Below, piece by piece: positions 1-9,337 of a stretch of 64,000 nt of DNA (position 1 is the first letter of the stretch; each line of letters begins with the position of its first letter). This DNA is from Glaciecola sp. 33A. Lineage in GTDB: Bacteria > Pseudomonadota > Gammaproteobacteria > Enterobacterales > Alteromonadaceae. The notes below the pieces were generated by a model, which ran no database searches, was not told the DNA's origin, and saw only the letters and a program-made list of their open reading frames with translations. The DNA lies in assembly GCF_002836745.1 (NCBI RefSeq), contig NZ_PJAR01000024.1:203174-267173 (forward strand), in the 5' to 3' direction. Made by a program: the position numbers and the translations under genes.

Positions 1-931
1 AAATAGGCACAATACCGTAAGGGTTTATGGCTAAATGACTTGCATAATAATGACGTTTTATATGCGCTTCATTAACCGTTTTAGCAATATTGGGCATTTG
101 GTACAGCTCTGACATAAAGTTGTAAATGTTGCTGTACTGTTCAATTAACCGCAAGTTACATTTAAAGTGAGTATGATAAACCGAATCAAAACGTACCAAG
201 GTAACCCACAAACGCCAGTCGGCTTCAGTCAACGTGTTCCCTGTCAAATACCGATTACTCGCAAGTATTTCTTCAACACTATCTAGCGCACAGAATAATG
301 ATTTTACATTACCGTCGTAAGCCTCTTGTGTTGTAGCAAAACCTGTTTTGTAAACACCATTATTAATGTTGTGATAAACAAGTTCATTAACTTCGTCTAT
401 TTGATCGCGTAAATGCTCAGGGTAAAAATCTAGTGTATTACCCGTCATTTCATTAAAAGCGCTATTGAACATGCGAATAATTTCAGATGACTCATTACTA
501 ACGATTACTTTGTTTATCTTGTCCCATAATATAGGCACACTGTTAACACCGATGTAATCAGGATCTTGGGCTAAATATTTATCACTAATATAGTGATCGT
601 CGTATAAATCATCACCTGTTGTGCCATAAAGCTTTGCAGATTTTCCATCATGTTTAAAGCTCCAGCCTCTATCATGCATATCTGGATGTACTACACTGAC
701 CGTAATTAAATCTTCCAAGCCTTTTAATTGGCAAAAAACTAAAGTGCGATGAGCCCACGGGCAAGCAAGCGATACGTATAAATGATAACGGTCAACTTCA
801 GCTTTGAATCCCTCACGCCCGCTTATGCCAGCACTGCCATCCGGCGTTATCCAATTTCTAAATTGTGATTCTTTACGTTGATATTCACCATCTTTGATAC
901 TGCTGTTCCAGCTATTTTTTACTGATGTCAT
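1..931 (-). CDS. yqjG: Glutathionyl-hydroquinone reductase (YqjG-type GST), 3' end outside window
   Basis: Omega-like glutathione transferase that reduces glutathionyl-hydroquinones in the cytoplasm. The reading frame is open to the left edge, so about 310 residues are visible and the C-terminus is missing. The redox-active cysteine lies in the family motif YVSLACPWAHRT (near residue 56), preceded by the usual N-terminal segment with SQFRNWIT, and the all-helical GST C-domain follows (LTEADWRLWVTLVRFD). The ATG at 929-931 gives the expected N-terminus. A DoxX gene lies immediately upstream on the same strand, matching the yqjF-yqjG pairing of enterobacteria. Family assignment is by recognised motifs; substrate is inferred from the family. 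Confidence 0.9.
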   Translation of the reverse strand, partial: MTSVKNSWNSSIKDGEYQRKESQFRNWITPDGSAGISGREGFKAEVDRYHLYVSLACPWAHRTLVFCQLKGLEDLITVSVVHPDMHDRGWSFKHDGKSAKLYGTTGDDLYDDHYISDKYLAQDPDYIGVNSVPILWDKINKVIVSNESSEIIRMFNSAFNEMTGNTLDFYPEHLRDQIDEVNELVYHNINNGVYKTGFATTQEAYDGNVKSLFCALDSVEEILASNRYLTGNTLTEADWRLWVTLVRFDSVYHTHFKCNLRLIEQYSNIYNFMSELYQMPNIAKTVNEAHIKRHYYASHLAINPYGIVPI

Positions 932-976
932 GATCGGTATCTCTATTTTTAAAATAAGTAAAATATGTATAACTGA

Positions 977-1426
977 TTAAGCCAAACGCTGTGCTACCCA
1001 ATTATCTAGTGATAATTTTCCTGCACCACTGAACATCAATGAAATGGATATAGCGAATAGTGCAAGACCAAACTCGTATCCATTGTTGCTCATAAATAGG
1101 CCGTTATCGATGTGTACAGTAAATATAGCAACAATCATGGTAACGGCTAAAACAAAGCTCGTAGGACGAGTCAGGAAACCAACAATTAATAATAAACCGC
1201 CGAAAAACTCAGCACTACCTGCCATTAGTGCCATTAAGTAACCTGGCGCAAGTCCGATAGACTCCATCCACTGTCCGGTGCCCTCTAAGCCATAACCGCC
1301 AAACCAAGCAAAAAGTTTTTGTGCGCCGTGAGCGGTAAAAATCAGCCCTGCGATTAATCGTAATGGCAATGCTGATAAAGATTCTTCAGTTTTTGTGATG
1401 CTGTTAGTGATTTGTTTAATGTTCAT
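977..1426 (-). CDS. yqjF: DoxX family inner membrane protein (YqjF-like)
   Basis: 149-residue membrane protein with four hydrophobic segments and the DoxX signature near its N-terminus (LRLIAGLIFTAHGAQKLFAWFGG, around residues 22-45), followed by the typical GSAEFFGGLLLIVGFLTRP stretch. The function of the family is poorly defined; homologues are linked to quinone or thiol redox metabolism. It lies 45 bp upstream of yqjG on the same strand and is probably co-transcribed with it. Length is normal for the family. Confidence 0.85.
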   Translation of the reverse strand: MNIKQITNSITKTEESLSALPLRLIAGLIFTAHGAQKLFAWFGGYGLEGTGQWMESIGLAPGYLMALMAGSAEFFGGLLLIVGFLTRPTSFVLAVTMIVAIFTVHIDNGLFMSNNGYEFGLALFAISISLMFSGAGKLSLDNWVAQRLA

Positions 1427-2007
1427 GTTATTTGACCTTAGGTGAGTTGTTAATTGATTAAGAGGTTATTGTATAAGTTGAATTAACATTGATTAACCCC
1501 TAGTTTTTGTTTGATATCATCAAAAAAATTGAACAATAAAAAATCATTTTTAAGTTTTATACTTAGCGACTAAATTTTAATGGGTTAACGGATGTATTTA
1601 GTTGGCAGGGGTTAAAAGGGGGGTATCTATAAAACTCCCATATTAAAAACTTAATATAATCAGATGGATAATTTATATATGGGCAGCATGATTCAAATGC
1701 ATGCGCTTGCTTCACTACCTTTCAATAAGGCTTCATGCATACTATTTTGATGACTGTTGTATATCTATGAGTAGTGTCCTTACAGTGGATCCCATGTCGA
1801 CAGCACTCTTATTGGCCATAGACATGACACGCTTCAATTTCATACTAACGTAGTGCTTTAGTGCTCAATAAAGATAAAACGTAGGCATTTTTATGTTTTA
1901 TGTTGAAAAATTGCGGCTGTGAGACGACGCTAAGCTAATAAGTAGGATTGCCGGACGCTTATAAATAATCTAAACTATTATTGTGAAAATTTGAGAGAGT
2001 TAATTTA
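1427..2007. other. Intergenic region without a recognisable gene
   Basis: The 581 bases between yqjF and the propeller-GGDEF gene are AT-rich. I see no convincing coding frame, tRNA or strong hairpin. The last 20 bases hold the GAGAGAGT ribosome-binding site of the next gene; divergent promoters for yqjF and that gene must lie here but no clear box stands out. Confidence 0.5.
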
Positions 2008-5000
2008 TTGTTTTTTAGTCGTTTTTCGTACTTTTTTATATTATTTTTTGTCGTTAACATTCCAGCGTATAGCAGTAAATCGAGCTCAGAGTTTACTAAC
2101 GAATATTCTGTTGAGATGCTAACAGAGAAAGATGGTTTTGTTTCTTCTAAAATATATTCTATTATTCAGGATAATCAAGGGTTGCTTTGGTTTGGCACGG
2201 CTGAAAATGGCATCATGCGCTATGATGGCCGAAAGGTAACCCTGTTTGAATTTGATCGTATGAATTCAAACGGTTTGACCCATAATGATGCTGGAAATCT
2301 CATGATAGACCGCAAGGGAAGAATATGGGTCGGTACTTGGGGGGGAGGTGCTAATCTTTATGAACCCAAAACAGGAAAATTCCAGCTTTTTATTAAAGAT
2401 CCTCTGCGCACTGATTCTCTCTCATCTAACCGAATACAATCTCTATTTCATGACCAAGAGGGCTCTATTTGGTTAGGTTCATATGACAAGGGTTTAAATC
2501 GATACCTCGGTGACAACAGCTTTGCGCATATTGATGTGGAGACATCGGGTTTATCGCATAATAGGATCTGGGATATTGAAGACAACGATAATGATAGCCT
2601 TTGGATTGCAACTAGCTTTGGCTTAAATCTATATGATAAAAACAAGCAAACCTTTTCTCATTTTTTACCTGCCCCAGACAATCCCACACCAACCGACGCA
2701 AACCAGATTAGAAGTATTTTAAAGACGTCAAAAAATAAACTTTATGTCGGAACACAACAAGGTCCATTCGTATTTGATAAACAAACAAGCCTTTTTACGC
2801 AATTAAAAACGGTTGATGATCAATATCTAGGTCAAGTGAACTCTATGATTGAGGATCAGGAAGGCCACATTTGGTTTGTCTCCAGTAAAGGCTTATTTCG
2901 ACAATCGAATTCAGGTTCTCTAATTGAAAAGTTTGACCTTGAGTATAATCATGGCTTGAGAATAGTTTTCGAAGATAGCTCAAGAACAATTTGGGTTACC
3001 AGCGAAACTCACGGTATCTACAAAATAGTGCCGCACCGAAAATTTAAGTCGATTAATAGTCCTGAATTGACAGCGCCAAATGGGATTACAGTTGATGCTA
3101 ATGGTGATTTATTAATTGTATCTTCATCATCTCAATTATATAAGTGGCATGTAACATCACAAAAACTAGAAATATTATCTACTCCAATCTTTAGTGATGA
3201 AAATGGTTTTGGAGAAAATCAGTTACTAGAAAAGCCAATCATATTTGCAGATGGTGAGCATGTTTTATGGGTTGCGCAAGATGATGGCTTAGCTAAATTC
3301 AATCTAAAAACTAAGCAGATTGAGATCGTAGAATACCCTAAATCTGATCCAAACTATAAGGAATTTAGGGAGGTACGAGCGCTTAGTACCGATAAATATG
3401 GAAACCTTTGGGTCGGTACTTATAAAAATGGCGTGTATCGCTACGATCCGTTGACTAAAACGTTTACTCACTTAGACGATTCTTTCGGCTTATCTCATCC
3501 AGAAGTGTTAAAAATATTCAAAGACAGCGAGCAAAATATTTGGGTTGGTACTGGTTATGGTTTAAACCTTTGGGAGGAAGAAAACCAACGATTTATTCGT
3601 TTTACAAGTGATAATAATCAAATAGATAGTTTATTAGGCAACATCGTTCAGGATATTTATCAAGCAAGGAATGGAAAAATTTGGATTGCCACTCAAAAAG
3701 GACTCAACTTATATCTCCCTAAAACAAAAAGTTTTAAACCTTTTAGCAGAAAAAATGGATTACATACTTCTTTAATTCGCGGGATTGCAGATGACAAGAA
3801 TGGTAATTTATGGCTGACGACAAATAAGGGAATTTCAACGTTAAACCCATCGTCGGGAAAAGTGACTAATTTTGACAGTTATAATGGTCTATTAGGTTTA
3901 AACTACTATGCTAACAGCTTGATAACAGGCGGTAATGAAACACTCTTCACTAGTAGTTCAAGAGGTATTGAATTCTTTAATACGTTAGATGTTGAAACAA
4001 ATAATAATGAGTTCAATGTCGTTTTAACGGGGTTTAATAAGATGGGGCAGTCGGTAAAACTAGAGCAGCCTTATTCTTATGTCTCGGACATTAAATTGTC
4101 TTATATTGACTACTTTTTTTCTTTTGAATTTTCAGTATTAGATTTTATTTCTCCTCGTAAGAATCAATATGCTTATAAGCTAGAAGGATACGATGATAAT
4201 TGGATTGATATCGGTAATCAAAATGTTGTTTCTTTTACTAATTTAGATGGAGGCTCATATAAATTTTTGGTTAAAGCGACGAACAGTAGTGGTAAATGGA
4301 GTGAAAAATTACTGTCAATTAATTTAACTATATCGCCACGTCCTTGGAAAGCTTGGTGGGCATATGGCTTGTATGTGGTTGTCGCCATTCTGGTTATATT
4401 TACTTTCATTTATTTTCGAACACGCTTACAGCATGCAGAAATATTCAGGCAGAAGCAATTTGTTTTAGCGCTTGAAGAGCAAGTAGCGCAGAAAACAATC
4501 TCATTAAATACCCAAGCTAGTGACTTAATTGCGGCAAATAAGCAATTGCAAGTGCTTACTTACAAGGATGGATTAACTGGCTTGTATAATCGCCGTTATT
4601 TTGATAAAAAATTGACCATAGAAATAAACAGACATGACCGTCAAAAGCAGCCACTATCTCTTATTATTGCTGACATTGACCATTTTAAATTATTTAATGA
4701 TTTTTATGGTCATCAGCAAGGTGATAGTTGTCTAAAACAAGTGGCTCAATGTATCTGTACCAGTGCGGCGCGAATGACAGATGCAAATTGTCGCTATGGT
4801 GGTGAGGAGTTCGCTATTATCCTACCAAATACATCAATCGAACAATCAACTATTATTGCCGAGCGTTTGTGCTTGGCAATCGAAAATATGCAAATCCCTC
4901 ATGAAAAATCTGAAACTAATTCATTTGTAACTTTGACTCTAGGGGTTGTGACTATTCCAGCGGGAGAGAAAACATCTGTTGATTCAATTGTGTTAAGTGC

Positions 5001-5061
5001 CGATAAGGCTTTATATATTGGTAAGTTAAATGGGCGGAACCGGGCAACACGAGCCGATTAG
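2008..5061 (+). CDS. Membrane diguanylate cyclase with periplasmic two-component-regulator propellers
   Basis: 1017 residues. Order: signal peptide (about 1-22), two seven-bladed propellers built from repeats such as LLWFGTAENGIMRYDG and IWVGTWGGGANLYEP (about 40-690), a Y_Y_Y immunoglobulin-like domain (about 700-770), one membrane helix (about 785-805), a short coiled coil and a C-terminal GGDEF domain. The active site is GGEEF (931-935) and the RxxD inhibitory site (RMTD, 922-925) sits exactly five residues before it, so an active, feedback-inhibited c-di-GMP synthase is expected. Propeller ligands are often polysaccharide fragments in relatives; here the ligand is unknown. Start is TTG at 2008 preceded by GAGAGAG. 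It stands alone. Confidence 0.88.
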   Translation: MFFSRFSYFFILFFVVNIPAYSSKSSSEFTNEYSVEMLTEKDGFVSSKIYSIIQDNQGLLWFGTAENGIMRYDGRKVTLFEFDRMNSNGLTHNDAGNLMIDRKGRIWVGTWGGGANLYEPKTGKFQLFIKDPLRTDSLSSNRIQSLFHDQEGSIWLGSYDKGLNRYLGDNSFAHIDVETSGLSHNRIWDIEDNDNDSLWIATSFGLNLYDKNKQTFSHFLPAPDNPTPTDANQIRSILKTSKNKLYVGTQQGPFVFDKQTSLFTQLKTVDDQYLGQVNSMIEDQEGHIWFVSSKGLFRQSNSGSLIEKFDLEYNHGLRIVFEDSSRTIWVTSETHGIYKIVPHRKFKSINSPELTAPNGITVDANGDLLIVSSSSQLYKWHVTSQKLEILSTPIFSDENGFGENQLLEKPIIFADGEHVLWVAQDDGLAKFNLKTKQIEIVEYPKSDPNYKEFREVRALSTDKYGNLWVGTYKNGVYRYDPLTKTFTHLDDSFGLSHPEVLKIFKDSEQNIWVGTGYGLNLWEEENQRFIRFTSDNNQIDSLLGNIVQDIYQARNGKIWIATQKGLNLYLPKTKSFKPFSRKNGLHTSLIRGIADDKNGNLWLTTNKGISTLNPSSGKVTNFDSYNGLLGLNYYANSLITGGNETLFTSSSRGIEFFNTLDVETNNNEFNVVLTGFNKMGQSVKLEQPYSYVSDIKLSYIDYFFSFEFSVLDFISPRKNQYAYKLEGYDDNWIDIGNQNVVSFTNLDGGSYKFLVKATNSSGKWSEKLLSINLTISPRPWKAWWAYGLYVVVAILVIFTFIYFRTRLQHAEIFRQKQFVLALEEQVAQKTISLNTQASDLIAANKQLQVLTYKDGLTGLYNRRYFDKKLTIEINRHDRQKQPLSLIIADIDHFKLFNDFYGHQQGDSCLKQVAQCICTSAARMTDANCRYGGEEFAIILPNTSIEQSTIIAERLCLAIENMQIPHEKSETNSFVTLTLGVVTIPAGEKTSVDSIVLSADKALYIGKLNGRNRATRAD

Positions 5062-5193
5062 CACCTGGCTACTCAAACTTGAGCGTTTCGATGCCAATGA
5101 TGCGTTGACAGTAATTACACAGAGTGATGAGCCATAATTCAGCATATTACGTATAATTTTGATGCAAAATTTTTACATTCAGATACGCTATAT

Positions 5194-5370
5194 ATGAAAA
5201 AGTCGACAAATCTAATTGCTTCATTTGCACTCTTCACGGTAATAACATTAGTCATCTATCTTGCGTTCAAGCTTGTTGCTGCTGGTTATTATATTACGGC
5301 ACTGATACCTATAACCTTGTTGTTAGTTGGTTTAATTATAGGTATTTGGTACATTGTCAAACAAGAGTAA
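5194..5370 (+). CDS. Small two-helix membrane protein (58 aa)
   Basis: ATG at 5194, stop TAA at 5368-5370. The product starts MKKSTNLIASF and has two hydrophobic segments (about 7-25 and 33-55) ending in a short basic/acidic tail (KQE). No homologous family is recognised. The upstream sequence has no strong ribosome-binding site, so translation is not certain, but a 58-codon uninterrupted frame with this clean two-helix layout in an otherwise empty 670-bp gap is unlikely to be noise. Confidence 0.5.
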   Translation: MKKSTNLIASFALFTVITLVIYLAFKLVAAGYYITALIPITLLLVGLIIGIWYIVKQE

Positions 5371-5730
5371 TCTGTGTCGTTTTTATTAGTCGTTATTACA
5401 AGACTATAAGCGGCGACCTTTTTTGCAAGCACAAAATCACAGCACCTCTCTTGGATAGTCTTCTTGGGCTTGCAATAAAAACCCGGGTTTACTGACTATA
5501 GTGATAATGCAATCGCAGATATAGCGGCCCCAAATAGTGAAGACAGTGTTCAGCCCTAGATACAGAGCAGTCAAATCAGTTTAATTGCCATAAACTCCAA
5601 TAAAACAGGTGCCTATTGAATAGTTCAAGCTTATGGTTTAACTTAAATATACTATAAATAATAAATAAAGCTGATTAAAAAGTCCACACGATAACAGTGG
5701 TAAAATGTCACCTTAAATAAGGACAGTGCT
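5371..5730. other. Intergenic region without a recognisable gene
   Basis: No coding frame of interest. The end of the region carries the AAGGA ribosome-binding site of the next gene; an AT-rich stretch at about 5640-5670 may hold its promoter. Confidence 0.4.
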
Positions 5731-6150
5731 ATGACTCCCTTTGAAGTCGCAACAGAATTTTTTCATTCTTGTGAAAGTTTAAAAGGCTGGGCTGGTTGCC
5801 AACAGTTTGTGGCCAGTGATGCTGAATTTTCTGCTCAATGTGAACCTTTGACAGAGGTAACTACCGTCGAAGGATATTGTGAGTGGATGGCAGGCTTAGG
5901 TGGAGGTCCTTTAAAGGGTTGTTACTATGAACTGCATTCCAGTGCCTACGATGAATCAACATCGACAGCGCTCCTTTTTGGCACGTTTCACGGCACCCAT
6001 GTAGGTGACGGTGGACCAATACCAGCAACGAATAAAACAACGGCTAGTGATTATGTGTATTCGATAACAATGGACCAGCAGAATAAAGTGTCGCGAATGA
6101 CAAAAATATGGAATGCGCCTTGGGCACTTGGTGAGCTGGGTTGGGTTTAA
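5731..6150 (+). CDS. SnoaL/NTF2-like single-domain protein
   Basis: 139 residues with the length and pattern of SnoaL-like (NTF2 fold) proteins: an N-terminal helix pair (TPFEVATEFFHSCESL), a central WMAGLGGGPLKGCYYELHSS strand region, and a C-terminal sheet ending TKIWNAPWALGELGW. Such proteins act as small cyclases, isomerases or dehydratases, or bind ligands; no specific activity can be assigned. Start supported by AAGGACAG upstream. It is close to a MetE-like gene and a set of larger SnoaL-fold proteins, but nothing shows that it is part of their regulon. Confidence 0.7.
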   Translation: MTPFEVATEFFHSCESLKGWAGCQQFVASDAEFSAQCEPLTEVTTVEGYCEWMAGLGGGPLKGCYYELHSSAYDESTSTALLFGTFHGTHVGDGGPIPATNKTTASDYVYSITMDQQNKVSRMTKIWNAPWALGELGWV

Positions 6151-6338
6151 TGCTAACCGCCCATTAACTGTATTACCGCAGCACGATAATGAATGATCAT
6201 GTTGAGGTCGGATGTCTCAAAACACTGCGTTGTTAACAGGGCAGATAGTACTGATAAGCAGTACCGAAATTCTTGTGCTCTTTATAGCGGCTCTTCACAG
6301 CCGCGATTCATAGAAACAAAATGGCCTCAACAAAAAAT

Positions 6339-7463
6339 TTAGACCAATTTTGCCCCCTCAGACAACGTCGACAATTTTGCGTAAGCAATATCGGGCGTAA
6401 CTGCACCATATCCAGCAAATGTACCAAAACCGCAATCGGAACCAGCAATGACTCTTTCACGTCCAACGATATCCACGAATTGTTGAATACGTTGAGCGAC
6501 TAATCGCGGATGCTCAACAAAATTACTGGTACTGTCTATGACTCCCGGAATTAAAATTTTTGAATCGGGGATATCTTGTTTCCTTTGTGCAAAAACTTCC
6601 CATTCATGACCATGGCGAGGGTTCGCTGTTTCGAATAGGAGTTGTGCTGCGTCGACAGACATTAGTGTATCAAACATTTTTTGCATAGAAATATCACACA
6701 CATGTGGTCCCTCATAGTTCCCCCAGCAAATATGAATACGTACACGTTCTTTGGGTAAATCTGCAATAGCGTAATTAAGGGCTTCAACGTGAGTATTTGC
6801 AATTTTGATAAAGGCTTCATCACTCAGGTCTTGAAATAGCATATGTCGTGATAGAGCTAGATCTGGGCAGTCTAATTGCAGGTCGAAACCGGCGTCTATG
6901 ATTGCCTGATACTCTGCTTTCATGACTTCAGCTAGTGCTTCAATATATTTTTCCCTAGAGGAATAATATTGATTCGGAAGAAAGAGCGCTACAACACCGG
7001 GAGATGCGGCATTCATAAATGCTTTTTTAGCTCGTTGTGTGTTAACTGCTAAGCGTAAATTATCTAAATCATGCTGCAGGTCAGCGGTTTCCTTGCTTTT
7101 TATTTCACCAGTACAAAATGGCCGAGCATATGCAGGTGTGCCACCAGAGCGAGACAATTTTTCAAGAAAATCAGGAAATAACTTTAAATCTGCTGGTGCG
7201 TTTCGAGGACTATCACCCGAGAAGCCCGTATATCGATCTTTCACATAGGTCGCGTACGAGATCTTTGACGTTTCACCATCAGATACAATATCAATGCCGG
7301 ATTGCAGTTGTTTTTGAACGACAGTCGATACGGCATATGTCATCTCATTTTCAAATTTTTCTAGGTCATATACTTGCTTATTCTCTCTCGCAAAAATAAA
7401 ATCGACGGTTGATTGCGAACGTGGCAATGAACCAACATGGGTAGTTAAAATGGGTTTATGCAT
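6339..7463 (-). CDS. MetE C-terminal-domain (cobalamin-independent methionine synthase-like) protein
   Basis: 374 residues corresponding to the catalytic C-terminal barrel of MetE without its N-terminal half. It begins ILTTHVGSLPRSQS, as in the family. The zinc ligands are visible as HxC (HICWGNYEG, around residue 245) and the distal cysteine in AGSDCGFGTFAGYG (around residue 342). Stand-alone proteins of this type are often found in catabolic clusters and may transfer methyl groups from other donors or act on C-S or related bonds, so methionine synthesis should not be assumed. Neighbours are a SnoaL-like protein and a HAD protein. Confidence 0.78.
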   Translation of the reverse strand: MHKPILTTHVGSLPRSQSTVDFIFARENKQVYDLEKFENEMTYAVSTVVQKQLQSGIDIVSDGETSKISYATYVKDRYTGFSGDSPRNAPADLKLFPDFLEKLSRSGGTPAYARPFCTGEIKSKETADLQHDLDNLRLAVNTQRAKKAFMNAASPGVVALFLPNQYYSSREKYIEALAEVMKAEYQAIIDAGFDLQLDCPDLALSRHMLFQDLSDEAFIKIANTHVEALNYAIADLPKERVRIHICWGNYEGPHVCDISMQKMFDTLMSVDAAQLLFETANPRHGHEWEVFAQRKQDIPDSKILIPGVIDSTSNFVEHPRLVAQRIQQFVDIVGRERVIAGSDCGFGTFAGYGAVTPDIAYAKLSTLSEGAKLV

Positions 7464-7685
7464 AGTACTCGTAGCCTTAACTTCTTTATGTTGGGTAATA
7501 TAGTCTAGTTTAGGGGCAGGAGAAAGGCAGAATACTCAAAAGTATAAGCTTTGCGGTTAATCAGCTTTAATTAAGCTGACGTACGACATTCATGTTTATG
7601 GTCTTAATCGTCTATTTTATTTTTTGACCTTATTAGTTATTTGTCACGTAAGTTATTTACGTTTATGTTCATTTGGGTGTAGTAG

Positions 7686-8378
7686 ATGAAGGCCATTATT
7701 TTTGGTGGAATAGGCACAATAGCAAACACTTCATATCTTCAAAGGAAAGCCTTTAATACTGCGTTTGAGCAATTATCCATCGAATGGCATTGGGGCGAAG
7801 AGGAATATCGTCGCTTAATCGTTGAAACTGGAGGTGAGTCTCGTATCGATCAATACAATGAAAAGTACGGCGGTTTGCCCAAAGGTACCTCGTCAGGACA
7901 AGTTCATGAGTTAAAATCAAACTTATTCCACAACTTTATGAACAATTCAAAATTGCCACTACGCCGGGGCGTAAAGTGGGTGTTAGATCATGCTAAATTT
8001 AATAATATAAAATTAGCTTTTGCGACCACGACTAGCCGAAAGAATATTGAGATTTTATTAAGTTCAACGGGCTTAGACCCATCTATATTCGATATTATAA
8101 GTAATCGAGCATTAGTTGAAGCGCCTAAACCAGAGCCTGTGGTTTACCAATACTGTTTGAAAAAGTTGAACGTTTGCGCCAAAAACAGTTTGGCAATAGA
8201 AGATGCTAGCTCGGGTGTTAAAGCAGCAGTTAGCGCGGGTATAAAATGTGTTGCGTTTCCGAATGAATTCACCGCTAACCATAACTACTTAGAGGCGATA
8301 GAAAAGACTGATGATTTAAGAGAGTCAGCTTACCTAAGTGCGTTCTTTGCATCTCAGGGAGGACTCATCAAAAATTAA
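7686..8378 (+). CDS. HAD-superfamily protein with substituted catalytic aspartates
   Basis: 230 residues resembling phosphoglycolate phosphatase/CbbY proteins. Motif III lysine (EAPKPEPVVY) and motif IV (AIEDASSGVKAA) are present, and the cap sequence is typical. Motif I, normally DxDGT, reads FGGIGTIANT, so both the nucleophile and the acid/base aspartate are replaced (by Gly and Ile). Similar FGxIGT versions occur in other marine bacteria as far as I recall, so this is probably a subfamily trait rather than a local mutation. Ordinary phosphatase activity is unlikely; a regulatory or different catalytic role is possible. Confidence 0.75.
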   Translation: MKAIIFGGIGTIANTSYLQRKAFNTAFEQLSIEWHWGEEEYRRLIVETGGESRIDQYNEKYGGLPKGTSSGQVHELKSNLFHNFMNNSKLPLRRGVKWVLDHAKFNNIKLAFATTTSRKNIEILLSSTGLDPSIFDIISNRALVEAPKPEPVVYQYCLKKLNVCAKNSLAIEDASSGVKAAVSAGIKCVAFPNEFTANHNYLEAIEKTDDLRESAYLSAFFASQGGLIKN

Positions 8379-8479
8379 TAAACATACAGTGTTGCTTTTT
8401 ATAACTTGTTGGCCGGTTGCCATGTGTGAGCTTAATGACAACATTCACTTCAATTACCAACGTTCGCCTTGCTCCGTAT

Positions 8480-9337
8480 TTAAGCGGTGATTTGTTTAAA
8501 TACACGACTAGCTGAGAAGTTCTTGTTAAATGCGAGTATGTCACAGATAGTCGTGTCGACAGTGATCCTATTGTTTTCAATTTTTAACAAGGTAATAAAA
8601 GGCAGTCTAATTTTATCATCACCTTCATCACCGTCTAAAAACCATTTTATGGCAACATCCTGACCATCGATTGCAATATCCTCTAGCTGTGTAAATATCC
8701 GAGTCAATGTATTTATTTTTGATAATACAAATTCAAATAATTGATCTCTTTTTTGTGGGTGCTTGTCGCCAGGTAAATTAATCACCGCGTTATCGTTGTA
8801 AAGTGTGTTTATATTCGCTAATTGCTTTTGACTCCAAATAGCCCACCACTGATCAAGGATTTCTACATTTCGAGTTTGCTTACCAATTAAGCTAGATGGC
8901 CATGCAATATCACCTTGTAGATGGTCTTGCTGGTCGTAATCAGATATTACTAATGGATCTGTAGCAGGTAAGTTATTACTTACTTTTTCTGTATCACCCT
9001 TATTTACAGCCGCCAACTGAACAGTATCGACTATCGCTAGAACTGATTTAAGCATTTTTTGGTTGGTTTCCAACCAAAAAACATAATTAATTATTCCGGT
9101 TTTATTTGTTGGCTCAAACGTCAAGTGCACCACATAGTGGTTGTTTTGCTTAATAGTTTGATGTGTTAGTACGGTGCATTTGCCGGTCAAAGCAAACCAA
9201 TTACCGAGGATCATGTTCAGCTTTTCTGAGCCGTAAAATTTAGCGTTATGTTGCCCCCAATAAGCACTGTGCAGCATCTTAGAGTTTAGGTCAGCTAAAT
9301 CGCCTTTAGTAAAGGCGTTGATAATTGAATCTAGCAT
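8480..9337 (-). CDS. Two-domain SnoaL/NTF2-like protein, last gene of the symporter operon
   Basis: 285 residues that divide into two NTF2-fold halves (about 1-120 and 150-285); the second contains ILDQWWAIWSQKQLANINTLYNDNAVINLPG, the usual helix pair followed by the first strand. Its ATG overlaps the TAA of the upstream gene by one base (TAATG at 9335-9339), so the two are probably translationally coupled and their products may work together. No catalytic function is known. It ends a four-gene operon that starts at the symporter. Confidence 0.68.
   Translation of the reverse strand: MLDSIINAFTKGDLADLNSKMLHSAYWGQHNAKFYGSEKLNMILGNWFALTGKCTVLTHQTIKQNNHYVVHLTFEPTNKTGIINYVFWLETNQKMLKSVLAIVDTVQLAAVNKGDTEKVSNNLPATDPLVISDYDQQDHLQGDIAWPSSLIGKQTRNVEILDQWWAIWSQKQLANINTLYNDNAVINLPGDKHPQKRDQLFEFVLSKINTLTRIFTQLEDIAIDGQDVAIKWFLDGDEGDDKIRLPFITLLKIENNRITVDTTICDILAFNKNFSASRVFKQITA

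Noticed and set aside
1790-1850. Short frame ATGTCGACAGCACTC... upstream of the propeller gene
   Set aside because: Only 19 codons, no ribosome-binding site and no resemblance to known leader peptides.
6287-6304. GCGGCT-N6-AGCCGC hairpin between the SnoaL and MetE-like genes
   Set aside because: No T tract on either strand at the right place, so I could not call it a terminator.
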